This document shows, in pieces, positions 57,329 through 64,000 of a stretch of DNA of 64,000 nt. Source of the stretch: Alkalihalobacillus sp. LMS39 (GTDB taxonomy: Bacteria > Bacillota > Bacilli > Bacillales > Bacillaceae_F). Position 1 is the stretch's first letter. The number at the start of each line of letters is the position of its first letter. Location: contig NZ_CP093300.1 of assembly GCF_022812285.1 (NCBI RefSeq), forward strand, positions 1,364,001-1,428,000, written 5' to 3'. The position numbers were made by a program, and so were the translations under genes. The notes below the pieces were generated by a model. The model saw only the letters and a program-made list of their open reading frames with translations, made no database searches and was not told where the DNA came from.

Positions 57329-58499
57329 ACTAGACGCCGTACTTAAACAAAAAATGAACAAAACGATAGAAGCGGGATTATATCGTCATTTACAAAATAA
57401 AATGAATACCGCACCGAAGCCTAAGATGATAGTAAATCAAAAAGAACTTCTTGTTTTTTCTTCAAATGACTATTTAGGGCTAGCTAATGACAAGCGATTA
57501 ATCGAAGCGGCTCACAACGTGATGAACCACTTTGGAGTAGGTAGTAGTGGTTCAAGATTAACAACAGGAAATACAGAATGGCATGAAAAACTAGAACAGA
57601 AGATTGCGAGCTTTAAACAAACAGAAGCAGCTTTACTTTTTTCTAGTGGATATTTAGCGAATGTCGGAGTCTTAACAACGTTACCACAAAAGGGAGACAT
57701 TATTTTTAGTGATGAGCTCAACCATGCGAGTATTATTGATGGTTGTCGCCTTTCAAAAGCAGAGACTGTCATTTATCGGCATATTGACATGAACGACCTA
57801 GAGGAGAAATTACGACAGACGGAACCGGGTAAGCAGAAATTTATTGTCACTGATGGAGTATTTAGTATGGATGGCACGATTGCTCCCCTTTCTTTAATAC
57901 TATCATTAGCGAAGAAGTATGGAGCTTTTCTTATTGTAGATGATGCTCACGCTACAGGGGTGCTAGGAGAGAATGGAAGAGGAACGAGTGAATATTTTGG
58001 AGTCGAACCACATGTCGTGATTGGAACATTAAGTAAAGCGGTTGGGGGAGAAGGAGGGTTTGTAGCTGGATCTGCAATTCTTATTGACTATTTAATCAAT
58101 CATGCGAGAACGTTCATTTTTCAAACAGCACTCCCTCCTGCTAGTTGTGCAACTGCGTGTTGTGCACTCGAAATCATTGAGGGTACAAAGGAAAAGCGTG
58201 ACCGATTATTTGCGAACATAAGGACTGTAAAAGAAGGTTTATCTGCTCTTGGTTTTAATGTGAAGGGAGAAGATACACCTATCATTCCCGTTATCATTGG
58301 GGAGGAAATAAAAGCAGTAGTATTTGCAAAAAAGCTCATGCATCAAGGAATTTATGCACCAGCCATTCGTCCTCCTACGGTAAAAAAAGGAGAAAGCCGA
58401 ATTCGGTTGACGGTTACTAGTGAACATACACGAGAAGATATTAAGAAACTACTTGATGTTTTTCAATCTATTGGAAGAGAGTTGACTCTAATTACATGA
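57321..58499 (+). CDS. bioF: 8-amino-7-oxononanoate synthase
   Basis: A 392-residue PLP enzyme (alpha-oxoamine synthase family) that condenses pimeloyl-CoA and alanine. Motifs: [22 protein letters not shown]-equivalent [27 protein letters not shown], and the PLP lysine Lys239 in [15 protein letters not shown] 57321 follows GAGG at suitable spacing. The stop overlaps the bioD start (ATGA). Confidence 0.96.
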   Translation: MNELDAVLKQKMNKTIEAGLYRHLQNKMNTAPKPKMIVNQKELLVFSSNDYLGLANDKRLIEAAHNVMNHFGVGSSGSRLTTGNTEWHEKLEQKIASFKQTEAALLFSSGYLANVGVLTTLPQKGDIIFSDELNHASIIDGCRLSKAETVIYRHIDMNDLEEKLRQTEPGKQKFIVTDGVFSMDGTIAPLSLILSLAKKYGAFLIVDDAHATGVLGENGRGTSEYFGVEPHVVIGTLSKAVGGEGGFVAGSAILIDYLINHARTFIFQTALPPASCATACCALEIIEGTKEKRDRLFANIRTVKEGLSALGFNVKGEDTPIIPVIIGEEIKAVVFAKKLMHQGIYAPAIRPPTVKKGESRIRLTVTSEHTREDIKKLLDVFQSIGRELTLIT

Positions 58500-59197
58500 C
58501 CGGAATTTTTATTACTGGGACAGATACAGATGTAGGAAAAACGATTATATCTGCAGGTATTAGTGGTGTATTACAAAAACGACAATATGATGTTGGGGTA
58601 TTTAAACCGATGTTAAGTGGAGTCCAAAGGGACCATCCTAGCAGTGATACAAGGATGTTAAAAGAATATTCAGGAACGCAGCTAACTTATGAAGAAATTA
58701 CACCATACTCTTTCAAAGAACCGTTAGCGCCTTTTGTTGCAGCCAAGCTTGAAAACAGGGTTGTTGAACTTTCAGACATCATCCGTCACTGGGAAAACAT
58801 AAAACAAAAGCATAAGCATTTTATAGTGGAGGGTGCTGGGGGAATTGCGGTGCCAATGGGGGAGCAGTATTTAGTGAGTGACGTAATACAAGCATTACAA
58901 CTCCCGATTGTCATTGTAGCAAGGCCAAATCTCGGTACATTGAACCATACGTTTTTGACGGTTCAGTATGCGAAAAGTCTAGGCCTAGAAATTCTAGGTA
59001 TTATCATTAATGGAAAAAGCGAGACGGGCGATGTAGCTGAAAAAACGAACCCTGAGTTGATGGAAGCTTTGTGTGGTGTGCCGTTGCTTGGGGTGACGCC
59101 AAAGCTCAAACAAGTTTCAAAGGAAGCTGTTATTTCAATGGTAGAAGCAAATGTTAAGATGTCAAAACTAGAAAACTATTTGGAGGGGAAACGATGA
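58496..59197 (+). CDS. bioD: Dethiobiotin synthetase
   Basis: A 233-residue ATP-dependent carboxylase that closes the ureido ring of DAPA. The P-loop GTDTDVGKT (residues 7-15) is at the N-terminus; the Mg/substrate motif VEGAGGIAVPMG follows near residues 120-130, and ARPNLGTLNHTFLT in the nucleotide-site region. It overlaps both neighbours by 4 bp, so translation is coupled through bioF-bioD-bioB. Confidence 0.96.
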   Translation: MTGIFITGTDTDVGKTIISAGISGVLQKRQYDVGVFKPMLSGVQRDHPSSDTRMLKEYSGTQLTYEEITPYSFKEPLAPFVAAKLENRVVELSDIIRHWENIKQKHKHFIVEGAGGIAVPMGEQYLVSDVIQALQLPIVIVARPNLGTLNHTFLTVQYAKSLGLEILGIIINGKSETGDVAEKTNPELMEALCGVPLLGVTPKLKQVSKEAVISMVEANVKMSKLENYLEGKR

Positions 59198-60198
59198 ATA
59201 GATGGAATGAATATGCGACGAAAGTGTTGCAAGGAGAGCAATTAACAAATGAAGAGGCTTTAAATGTATTAGACTGTCCAGATGATGATGTGATGTTGTT
59301 AATGCATGCTGCCTTTCAAGTGAGAAAAAAGCATTTTGGGAAGAAAGTAAAACTTAACATGATTATGAATGCTAAATCAGGTCTTTGTCCTGAAAACTGT
59401 GGGTACTGTTCACAGTCTTCGTTATCAAAAGCACCAATTGAAACGTATCGAATGGTAAATAAAGAAACATTAGTGAAAGGCGCAAAACAAGCGTACGAAT
59501 TAAATGTTGGCACGTATTGTATTGTTGCTAGCGGACGTGGTCCATCCAATAAAGAAGTCGACCACGTTGTTGAGGCAGTAAAGGAAATTAAAGAGCTGTA
59601 TGGATTGAAAATATGTGCTTGCTTAGGGTTACTAAAACCAGAACAAGCGTTGAAATTAAAAGAAGCAGGAGTGGACCGCTATAACCATAATTTAAATACG
59701 TCTGAAAGGAATCACTCCAATATTACAACATCTCATACATATAACGACCGCGTAAATACGGTTGAAGTTGTTAAACAATCCGGGATGTCACCTTGTTCAG
59801 GCGTTATTGTTGGAATGAAAGAATCGAAACAAGATGTCGTTGATATTGCAAATAGTTTACGTGTATTAGATGCTGATTCAATTCCAGTTAACTTTCTACA
59901 TGCGATAGACGGGACACCATTAGAAGGAGTACATGAATTAAACCCGTTATATTGTTTAAAAGTGTTAGCGTTATTCCGGTTCGTTAATCCAACAAAAGAA
60001 ATTCGGATTTCAGGAGGGAGAGAAGTGAATTTACGTTCACTCCAACCACTTGGCTTATTTGCGGCGAACTCTATTTTCGTCGGAAATTATTTAACAACGA
60101 GTGGACAAGAAGAATCTGAAGACTATAAGATGTTACAAGATTTAGGATTTGAGATTGAGAGTGTCGAAGAAATGAGAGAAAGTTTAGCGACGAACTAG
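59194..60198 (+). CDS. bioB: Biotin synthase
   Basis: A 334-residue radical-SAM enzyme inserting sulphur into dethiobiotin. The 4Fe-4S cluster motif is Cys65-x3-Cys69-x2-Cys72 (CPENCGYC). The second-cluster region is present as YNHNLNTSERNHSNITTSHTY and GVIVGMKES, with a C-terminal RISGGREVNLRSLQPLGL containing the Arg ligand to the 2Fe-2S cluster. The start overlaps the bioD stop. Confidence 0.97.
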   Translation: MNRWNEYATKVLQGEQLTNEEALNVLDCPDDDVMLLMHAAFQVRKKHFGKKVKLNMIMNAKSGLCPENCGYCSQSSLSKAPIETYRMVNKETLVKGAKQAYELNVGTYCIVASGRGPSNKEVDHVVEAVKEIKELYGLKICACLGLLKPEQALKLKEAGVDRYNHNLNTSERNHSNITTSHTYNDRVNTVEVVKQSGMSPCSGVIVGMKESKQDVVDIANSLRVLDADSIPVNFLHAIDGTPLEGVHELNPLYCLKVLALFRFVNPTKEIRISGGREVNLRSLQPLGLFAANSIFVGNYLTTSGQEESEDYKMLQDLGFEIESVEEMRESLATN

Positions 60199-60211
60199 GG
60201 AGAGGGTAGTT

Positions 60212-61393
60212 GTGGAACAAACGCTTGCAAAGTTGAAAGATGATGATTTGATAAACCCATATCATTCCTATGAGAAAATGCGTGAACAGTCTCCTATTTT
60301 GAAAAAACGATTATTTAAGCAATCGGGATGGTTTGTTACGGGATATAAGGAGGCAAAAGCGATATTAACGGATTCTCGCTTTCAAACACGGATCCCATTA
60401 CCGATAACAACAAAGAAATACGAAACAACAGCAACGGTCCAAAAAAATATGGTGTTGTATCAAAATCCGCCAGACCATAAAAAGCTACGTGAGATTATGA
60501 GTGAGTATTTTACAACAAAAGCACTAGCTAACATAAACGAAATGATGGAAAAAACAACGGAAGCACTATTAAGAGAAGCGAAAAAAAAGAAAACGATGGA
60601 TGTTGTTGCAGAATATGCCTTTCCGTTGGCAAGTTCTGTTATTGCTTCGATTATTGGTGTTCCTGAAAAAGATAAAGAGCTTTTTCGAAAGTGGGCCTAT
60701 TCGTTAGTGCAAACCATTGATTTAAACCGCAACCGTAAAGCTTTAATCGAAGGTAATGATACGGTTGACGAGATGGTCACTTATTTTCACGAACGAATGA
60801 AAACACAGGATATGTCAGAACATAGTTTGTTACATGGTTTGATGCAAGCGAAAAAACAAGGGAAAGTGTCAGAAGATGAAATCGTTTCGACCTGCATTTT
60901 ACTTTTAATTGCTGGCCATGAAACAACGGTTAATTTAATTAGTAATCTTGTTTACTGTTTCGCACAATTTCCTGATCAATACGCCGCTTTGCAAGAGCAT
61001 CCTACTCTTGTGAAGGGTGCGGTAGAAGAATGTTTACGCTTTGAGAGTCCGACTCAATTGACAGCACGAGTCGTGTCAGAAGATTGTGTATGTCATGGAG
61101 TAGAAATGAAAAAAGGGGAACAAGTCTACATTATGCTAGGAGCGGCAAATCGAGATCCAGCACAGTTTAAAGACCCGAACCTTTTTGTAATTAAAAGGAC
61201 ACCAAACGCACACCTCACCTTTGGAGCAGGTCAGCATTTCTGTATTGGTTCGATGCTTGCAAGGCTTGAAGCTGAAGTTGCCATTGAAACGTTAAAAAAA
61301 CATCTTCCTTGCATAAAGCTTGAGCAAGCAGAAATCCAATGGCGTACACTTGCTGGCTTTCGAGCATTAGAAAAGTTAACAATAATATTATAA
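60212..61393 (+). CDS. bioI: Biotin-operon cytochrome P450 (pimelate-forming)
   Basis: A 393-residue P450 that, in B. subtilis, cleaves fatty acyl chains (on ACP) to give pimeloyl units. I-helix AGHETTVN, K-helix ECLRF (ExxR) and haem loop FGAGQHFCIGSMLARLE with Cys344. The start is GTG 60212 after AGGGAGAGGG. It is the last gene of bioWAFDBI, the same order as B. subtilis, and is followed by the operon terminator. The operon thus has both the pimelate-activation (BioW) and acyl-cleavage (BioI) routes. Confidence 0.93.
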   Translation: MEQTLAKLKDDDLINPYHSYEKMREQSPILKKRLFKQSGWFVTGYKEAKAILTDSRFQTRIPLPITTKKYETTATVQKNMVLYQNPPDHKKLREIMSEYFTTKALANINEMMEKTTEALLREAKKKKTMDVVAEYAFPLASSVIASIIGVPEKDKELFRKWAYSLVQTIDLNRNRKALIEGNDTVDEMVTYFHERMKTQDMSEHSLLHGLMQAKKQGKVSEDEIVSTCILLLIAGHETTVNLISNLVYCFAQFPDQYAALQEHPTLVKGAVEECLRFESPTQLTARVVSEDCVCHGVEMKKGEQVYIMLGAANRDPAQFKDPNLFVIKRTPNAHLTFGAGQHFCIGSMLARLEAEVAIETLKKHLPCIKLEQAEIQWRTLAGFRALEKLTIIL

Positions 61394-61398
61394 CAACA

Positions 61399-61440
61399 AT
61401 CCCAAAAGGTGTAGTTTCATCTTTTGGGGTTAGCTTTTTT
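61399..61440 (+). terminator. Terminator of the biotin operon
   Basis: CCCAAAAG (61401-61408) pairs with CTTTTGGG (61421-61428), followed by GTTAGCTTTTTT. Confidence 0.85.
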
Positions 61441-61497
61441 AGGGCTACTATATTACACAAGTGGACAAGTTTATATTAAAATAGAGGAGAAGAGAAA

Positions 61498-61518
61498 ATG
61501 AGGAATCAAACTATATAG
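61498..61518 (+). other. Six-codon ORF with a ribosome site before the UbiD gene
   Basis: AGAGGAGAAG followed by ATG and MRNQTI-stop, 33 bp before the next start. It could be a leader peptide or simply the remnant of an earlier start region. Nothing in the peptide (no run of one amino acid) suggests attenuation. Confidence 0.3.
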
Positions 61519-61551
61519 AGAATTCTTCAAAAAGATTGGAGCTTATGACCT

Positions 61552-63381
61552 ATGTACCGAAATTTACAAGAATGCATTATAGATTTAGAAAAGCACGGGC
61601 ATTTAGTTCGGATTAAAGATGAGGTCGACCCGCACTTAGAAATGGCGGCCATTCATTTAAAAGTATATGATGCAAATGGTCCTGCTTTGTTGTTTGAAAA
61701 TGTAAAAGGGTCGAAGTATCCAGCAGTGTCGAATTTGTTCGGTTCTGTAGAACGGAGTAAGTTTATTTTTCGAAAAACATGGGACTCTGTTCAAAGTGTT
61801 ATTGCATTACGAAATGACCCGATGAAAGCATTAAAAAGTCCACACAAACAAGTACGAAATGGTTTGTCGGCTCTAGCGGCATTACCGTTAAAGAAGAACC
61901 GACTTCCTGCGACACACCGTGAAATTCAAATTTCAGACTTGCCACTAATCCATCATTGGCCAATGGATGGTGGGGCGTTTATTACGTTACCTCAAGTGTA
62001 TACAGAAGACCCAGATAATCCTGGCATTATGAATTCAAATTTAGGAATGTATCGTGTGCAGTTAAGTGGAAATGAGTATGAACTGAATAAAGAAGTCGGT
62101 ATTCATTACCAAATCCATCGAGGGATTGGGATTCACCAAGAAAAAGCAAGACGAAAAGGTGAACCATTAAAGGTGAGTATTTTCATAGGAGGTCCACCTT
62201 CACATACACTATCCGCTGTTATGCCATTACCTGAAGGGTTAAGTGAAATGACCTTTGCTGGTTTACTTGCTGGACGAAGATTTCGATACAGCTATGTTGA
62301 TGGATATTGTGTAAGCCATGATGCAGATTTTGTTATTACCGGTGAAATTCATCCAGGTGAAACAAAACCTGAGGGGCCATTTGGGGATCATTTAGGTTAT
62401 TATAGTTTAACGCATGAATTTCCGCTTATGAAGGTTCATAAAGTGTATGCGAGAGAAAATGCGATCTGGCCATTTACGGTTGTAGGACGACCACCACAAG
62501 AAGATACGTCTTTTGGTGATTTGATTCATGAATTAACAGGGGATGCGGTGAAATCCGAAGTTCCTGGAGTAAAAGAAGTACATGCTGTTGACGCAGCAGG
62601 TGTGCACCCGCTTCTTTTTGCAATTGGAAGTGAGCGATATACGCCGTTTCAACAAGTAAAACAACCTGCAGAACTATTAACGATTGCAAATCGAATTTTA
62701 GGAACAGGTCAATTAAGTTTAGCGAAATATTTGTTTATTACCGCAGAAGATGAAATTCCGTTAGATACGCATAAAGAAAAGGAATTTCTAATGTATATTT
62801 TAGAAAGAATGGATTTCCATCGTGATATACATTTTCAAACAAATACAACGATTGACACTCTAGATTATTCGGGTACAGGTTTAAATACGGGGAGCAAAGT
62901 TGTATTTGCTGCTTATGGTGAGAAGAAAAGAGAGTTATGCAAACAAGTTCCAAAAGAGCTTGCGCAATTAGATGGATTTCATAACGCCAAATTAATTATG
63001 CCTGGTGTTGTGGCAATCGAAAGTGGACCATTTGTTGATGAGAAAAAGACAGCAGAAGAAATGAAGAAACTTAGTGAATCGATTCAAGCAAAAGGGGCTA
63101 TTGAACAGTGTCCATTACTCATCGTATGTGATGATAGTGACTTTATTAGTGCGTCAATGAGCAATTTCCTTTGGGCGACATTTACAAGAAGTAATCCTTC
63201 TCATGACATCCATGGGGTGAATAGTCGGTATGAGCATAAACATTGGGGTTGCGACAATGTCATTATTGATGCGAGAATTAAACCACATCATGCCCCTCCA
63301 CTTGTTCCAGATAAAGAAGTTGAAGCGAACATAGAACGCTTTTTTACAAAAGATGCTGTTTTGTATGGAGTTGTAAAATAA
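61552..63381 (+). CDS. UbiD-family (de)carboxylase, long form
   Basis: A 609-residue member of the UbiD family, prenylated-FMN-dependent decarboxylases. Features: ECIIDLEKHGHLVRIKDEVD at the N-terminus, NSNLGMYRVQLSGNEYELNK (pFMN/metal region), PEGPFGDHLGYYSLTHEFPL with the conserved active-site Glu, and NPSHDIHGVNSRYEHKHWGC near the C-terminus. It is longer than B. subtilis BsdC (473) and E. coli UbiD (497); the extra length lies toward the C-terminus. No UbiX-type flavin prenyltransferase gene is adjacent. A role in menaquinone (futalosine-type) or aromatic acid metabolism is possible; not determinable here. The start ATG 61552 follows TTGGAG at a long spacing. Confidence 0.88.
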   Translation: MYRNLQECIIDLEKHGHLVRIKDEVDPHLEMAAIHLKVYDANGPALLFENVKGSKYPAVSNLFGSVERSKFIFRKTWDSVQSVIALRNDPMKALKSPHKQVRNGLSALAALPLKKNRLPATHREIQISDLPLIHHWPMDGGAFITLPQVYTEDPDNPGIMNSNLGMYRVQLSGNEYELNKEVGIHYQIHRGIGIHQEKARRKGEPLKVSIFIGGPPSHTLSAVMPLPEGLSEMTFAGLLAGRRFRYSYVDGYCVSHDADFVITGEIHPGETKPEGPFGDHLGYYSLTHEFPLMKVHKVYARENAIWPFTVVGRPPQEDTSFGDLIHELTGDAVKSEVPGVKEVHAVDAAGVHPLLFAIGSERYTPFQQVKQPAELLTIANRILGTGQLSLAKYLFITAEDEIPLDTHKEKEFLMYILERMDFHRDIHFQTNTTIDTLDYSGTGLNTGSKVVFAAYGEKKRELCKQVPKELAQLDGFHNAKLIMPGVVAIESGPFVDEKKTAEEMKKLSESIQAKGAIEQCPLLIVCDDSDFISASMSNFLWATFTRSNPSHDIHGVNSRYEHKHWGCDNVIIDARIKPHHAPPLVPDKEVEANIERFFTKDAVLYGVVK

Positions 63382-63391
63382 CGACAAAATT

Positions 63392-63427
63392 TGGAGTGCC
63401 TTGAGAAATCATGGTACTCTTTTTTTT
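63392..63427 (+). terminator. Terminator of the UbiD gene
   Basis: GAGTGCC (63394-63400) pairs with GGTACTC (63413-63419, one G-T), followed by T8. Confidence 0.82.
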
Positions 63428-63431
63428 GAAA

Positions 63432-63540
63432 GATAAGAAGTATAAAAATTTGGGTATAGCAGTGGAGCTTTGAAAGCTATTTCAAGAAGAGCGAAGGCTC
63501 CGCACTTCGCTTGAAAGAAAAGACGCTCCGCGTTTTTCTT
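63432..63540. repeat. Family B element, copy 6 (internal deletion)
   Basis: GATAAGAAGTATAAAAATTT at the left and GACGCTCCGCGTTTTTCTT at the right are intact, but GAAGAGCGAAGGCT is joined directly to CCGCACTTCGCTT. The missing segment is bounded in full copies by GGCT on both sides, so deletion by microhomology is likely. Confidence 0.82.
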
Positions 63541-63556
63541 TAATGAGTAGGCTGTC

Positions 63557-63735
63557 TGGACATTTGTTCCGTTATTTCTTAAGAAGTGCTCTTTTTTAAA
63601 ACATTATCGGACATTGTTTCCGCTATTCACAATAAAATGGATGGGAGATAGCGGAGGAATAGTAGAATTGCGGAACAGATGTCCGTTAAAAGGTTAAAAA
63701 GCGTATTTTCATTGAAATAACGGATCAAATGTCCG
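63557..63735. repeat. Family A intergenic element, copy 6 (AABB)
   Basis: Units at 63557, 63608, 63671 and 63721 (spacing 51, 63, 50). The first unit begins TGGACAT, the last is CGGATCAAATGTCCG. The last unit overlaps the 3' end of the next gene (minus strand), supplying its stop codon. Confidence 0.88.
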
Positions 63736-64000
63736 AAACGTGAAGAGAGAGTGCTTTATGTAACGTGGATACCCCTTCTTTAATTTGGGATTCTGTTAAA
63801 TGACCAAAGCCGATAATTAGTTTTTGGTAATGTTGTCCTTTATTAATAGAATGAGTCTCAACCGGATAAATGCGAACACCAGCAGAATGGATGGCTTTAA
63901 CGAAGGAAGGTGAAAAATTCACATTATTAAAATGGGTAATGACATGTAAGCCTGTCAGCGAACCAGAGACAGTGACTTTCCCAGAAAAATGTTTCTCTAG
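63725..64000 (-). CDS. MocR/PdxR-type regulator with aminotransferase domain, C-terminal end
   Basis: Only the last 91 codons are in the window. SGSLTGLHVITHFNN, SAGVRIYPVETHSIN, KLIIGFGHLTESQIKEGVST and LHKAL match the end of the fold-type I aminotransferase-like domain of GntR/MocR regulators such as PdxR, which sense PLP or amino acids. The N-terminal winged helix and PLP lysine lie beyond the right edge. The final residues SDI and the TGA are formed by a family A repeat unit, so the original C-terminus may have been a few residues different. Confidence 0.78.
   Translation of the reverse strand, partial: LEKHFSGKVTVSGSLTGLHVITHFNNVNFSPSFVKAIHSAGVRIYPVETHSINKGQHYQKLIIGFGHLTESQIKEGVSTLHKALSLHVSDI

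Overview
The window is chromosomal DNA of a low-GC, spore-former-type Bacillaceae bacterium. Support: strong AAGGAGG-type ribosome sites, frequent GTG/TTG starts, Rho-independent terminators after most units, sigma-A type promoters, a BirA-box biotin operon in the Bacillus order bioWAFDBI, near-perfect Spo0A boxes, and a sortase-anchored subtilase. Long acidic (Glu/Asp-rich) segments in the secreted proteases suggest, but do not prove, an alkaliphilic or halotolerant relative (Alkalihalobacillus/Halalkalibacter-like). I see no tRNA, rRNA, prophage, IS transposase or CRISPR array.

Layout: (1) 1-7.8 kb, galactoside utilisation: end of a sugar-binding protein, two ABC permeases, a GH2 beta-galactosidase and a GH36 alpha-galactosidase; no ATPase gene is present, so a shared MsmX-type ATPase is likely. 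(2) 8-13 kb, AI-2E-family membrane protein, cardiolipin synthase, SRAP/YedK protein and a lipoprotein. (3) 13-21 kb, nucleoside catabolism: GntR/HutC regulator, then nupC-pdp-xapX-deoB-punA-cdd-deoC, with a palindromic operator inside the promoter spacer and again before xapX, plus two cre-like sites. (4) 21-28.8 kb, LuxR-HTH regulator, a decayed zinc-ribbon gene, a YhgE/Pip membrane protein, and an EamA transporter with a GntR/FCD regulator. (5) 28.9-31.8 kb, PhaR-like/PhaC-like polyester synthase pair with a cytochrome P450. (6) 31.9-37.9 kb, proline use: PucR-type regulator, a 57-residue single-span protein overlapping the PutP symporter, P5C dehydrogenase, proline dehydrogenase. (7) 38-50 kb, cell-surface block: a gene with a nonsense codon right after its natural start, a wall-anchored subtilase with an 18-unit repeat stalk, three small membrane or anchored proteins, and a second very large subtilase. 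(8) 50-54.1 kb, TetR regulator divergent from an ABC exporter, and a SET-domain protein. (9) 54.3-64 kb, PAS-STAS protein, the complete bioWAFDBI operon, a long UbiD-family decarboxylase, and the 3' end of a MocR/PdxR regulator.

The least expected content is between the genes. At least four repeat families fill the spacers. Family A is a roughly 180-bp element made of four 15-bp dyads in AABB orientation with near-constant 51/62/51 spacing; it occurs at six places, once as a 203-bp tandem amplification. Family B is a roughly 175-bp MITE-like element with GATAAGAAA-type terminal inverted repeats and terminator-like hairpins, including two microhomology deletion derivatives. Family C is a 52-bp tandem with GAAGGACA/TGTCCTTC dyads. 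Family D is a roughly 30-bp unit in three copies near 50 kb. Element edges supply or abut the stop codons of several genes.
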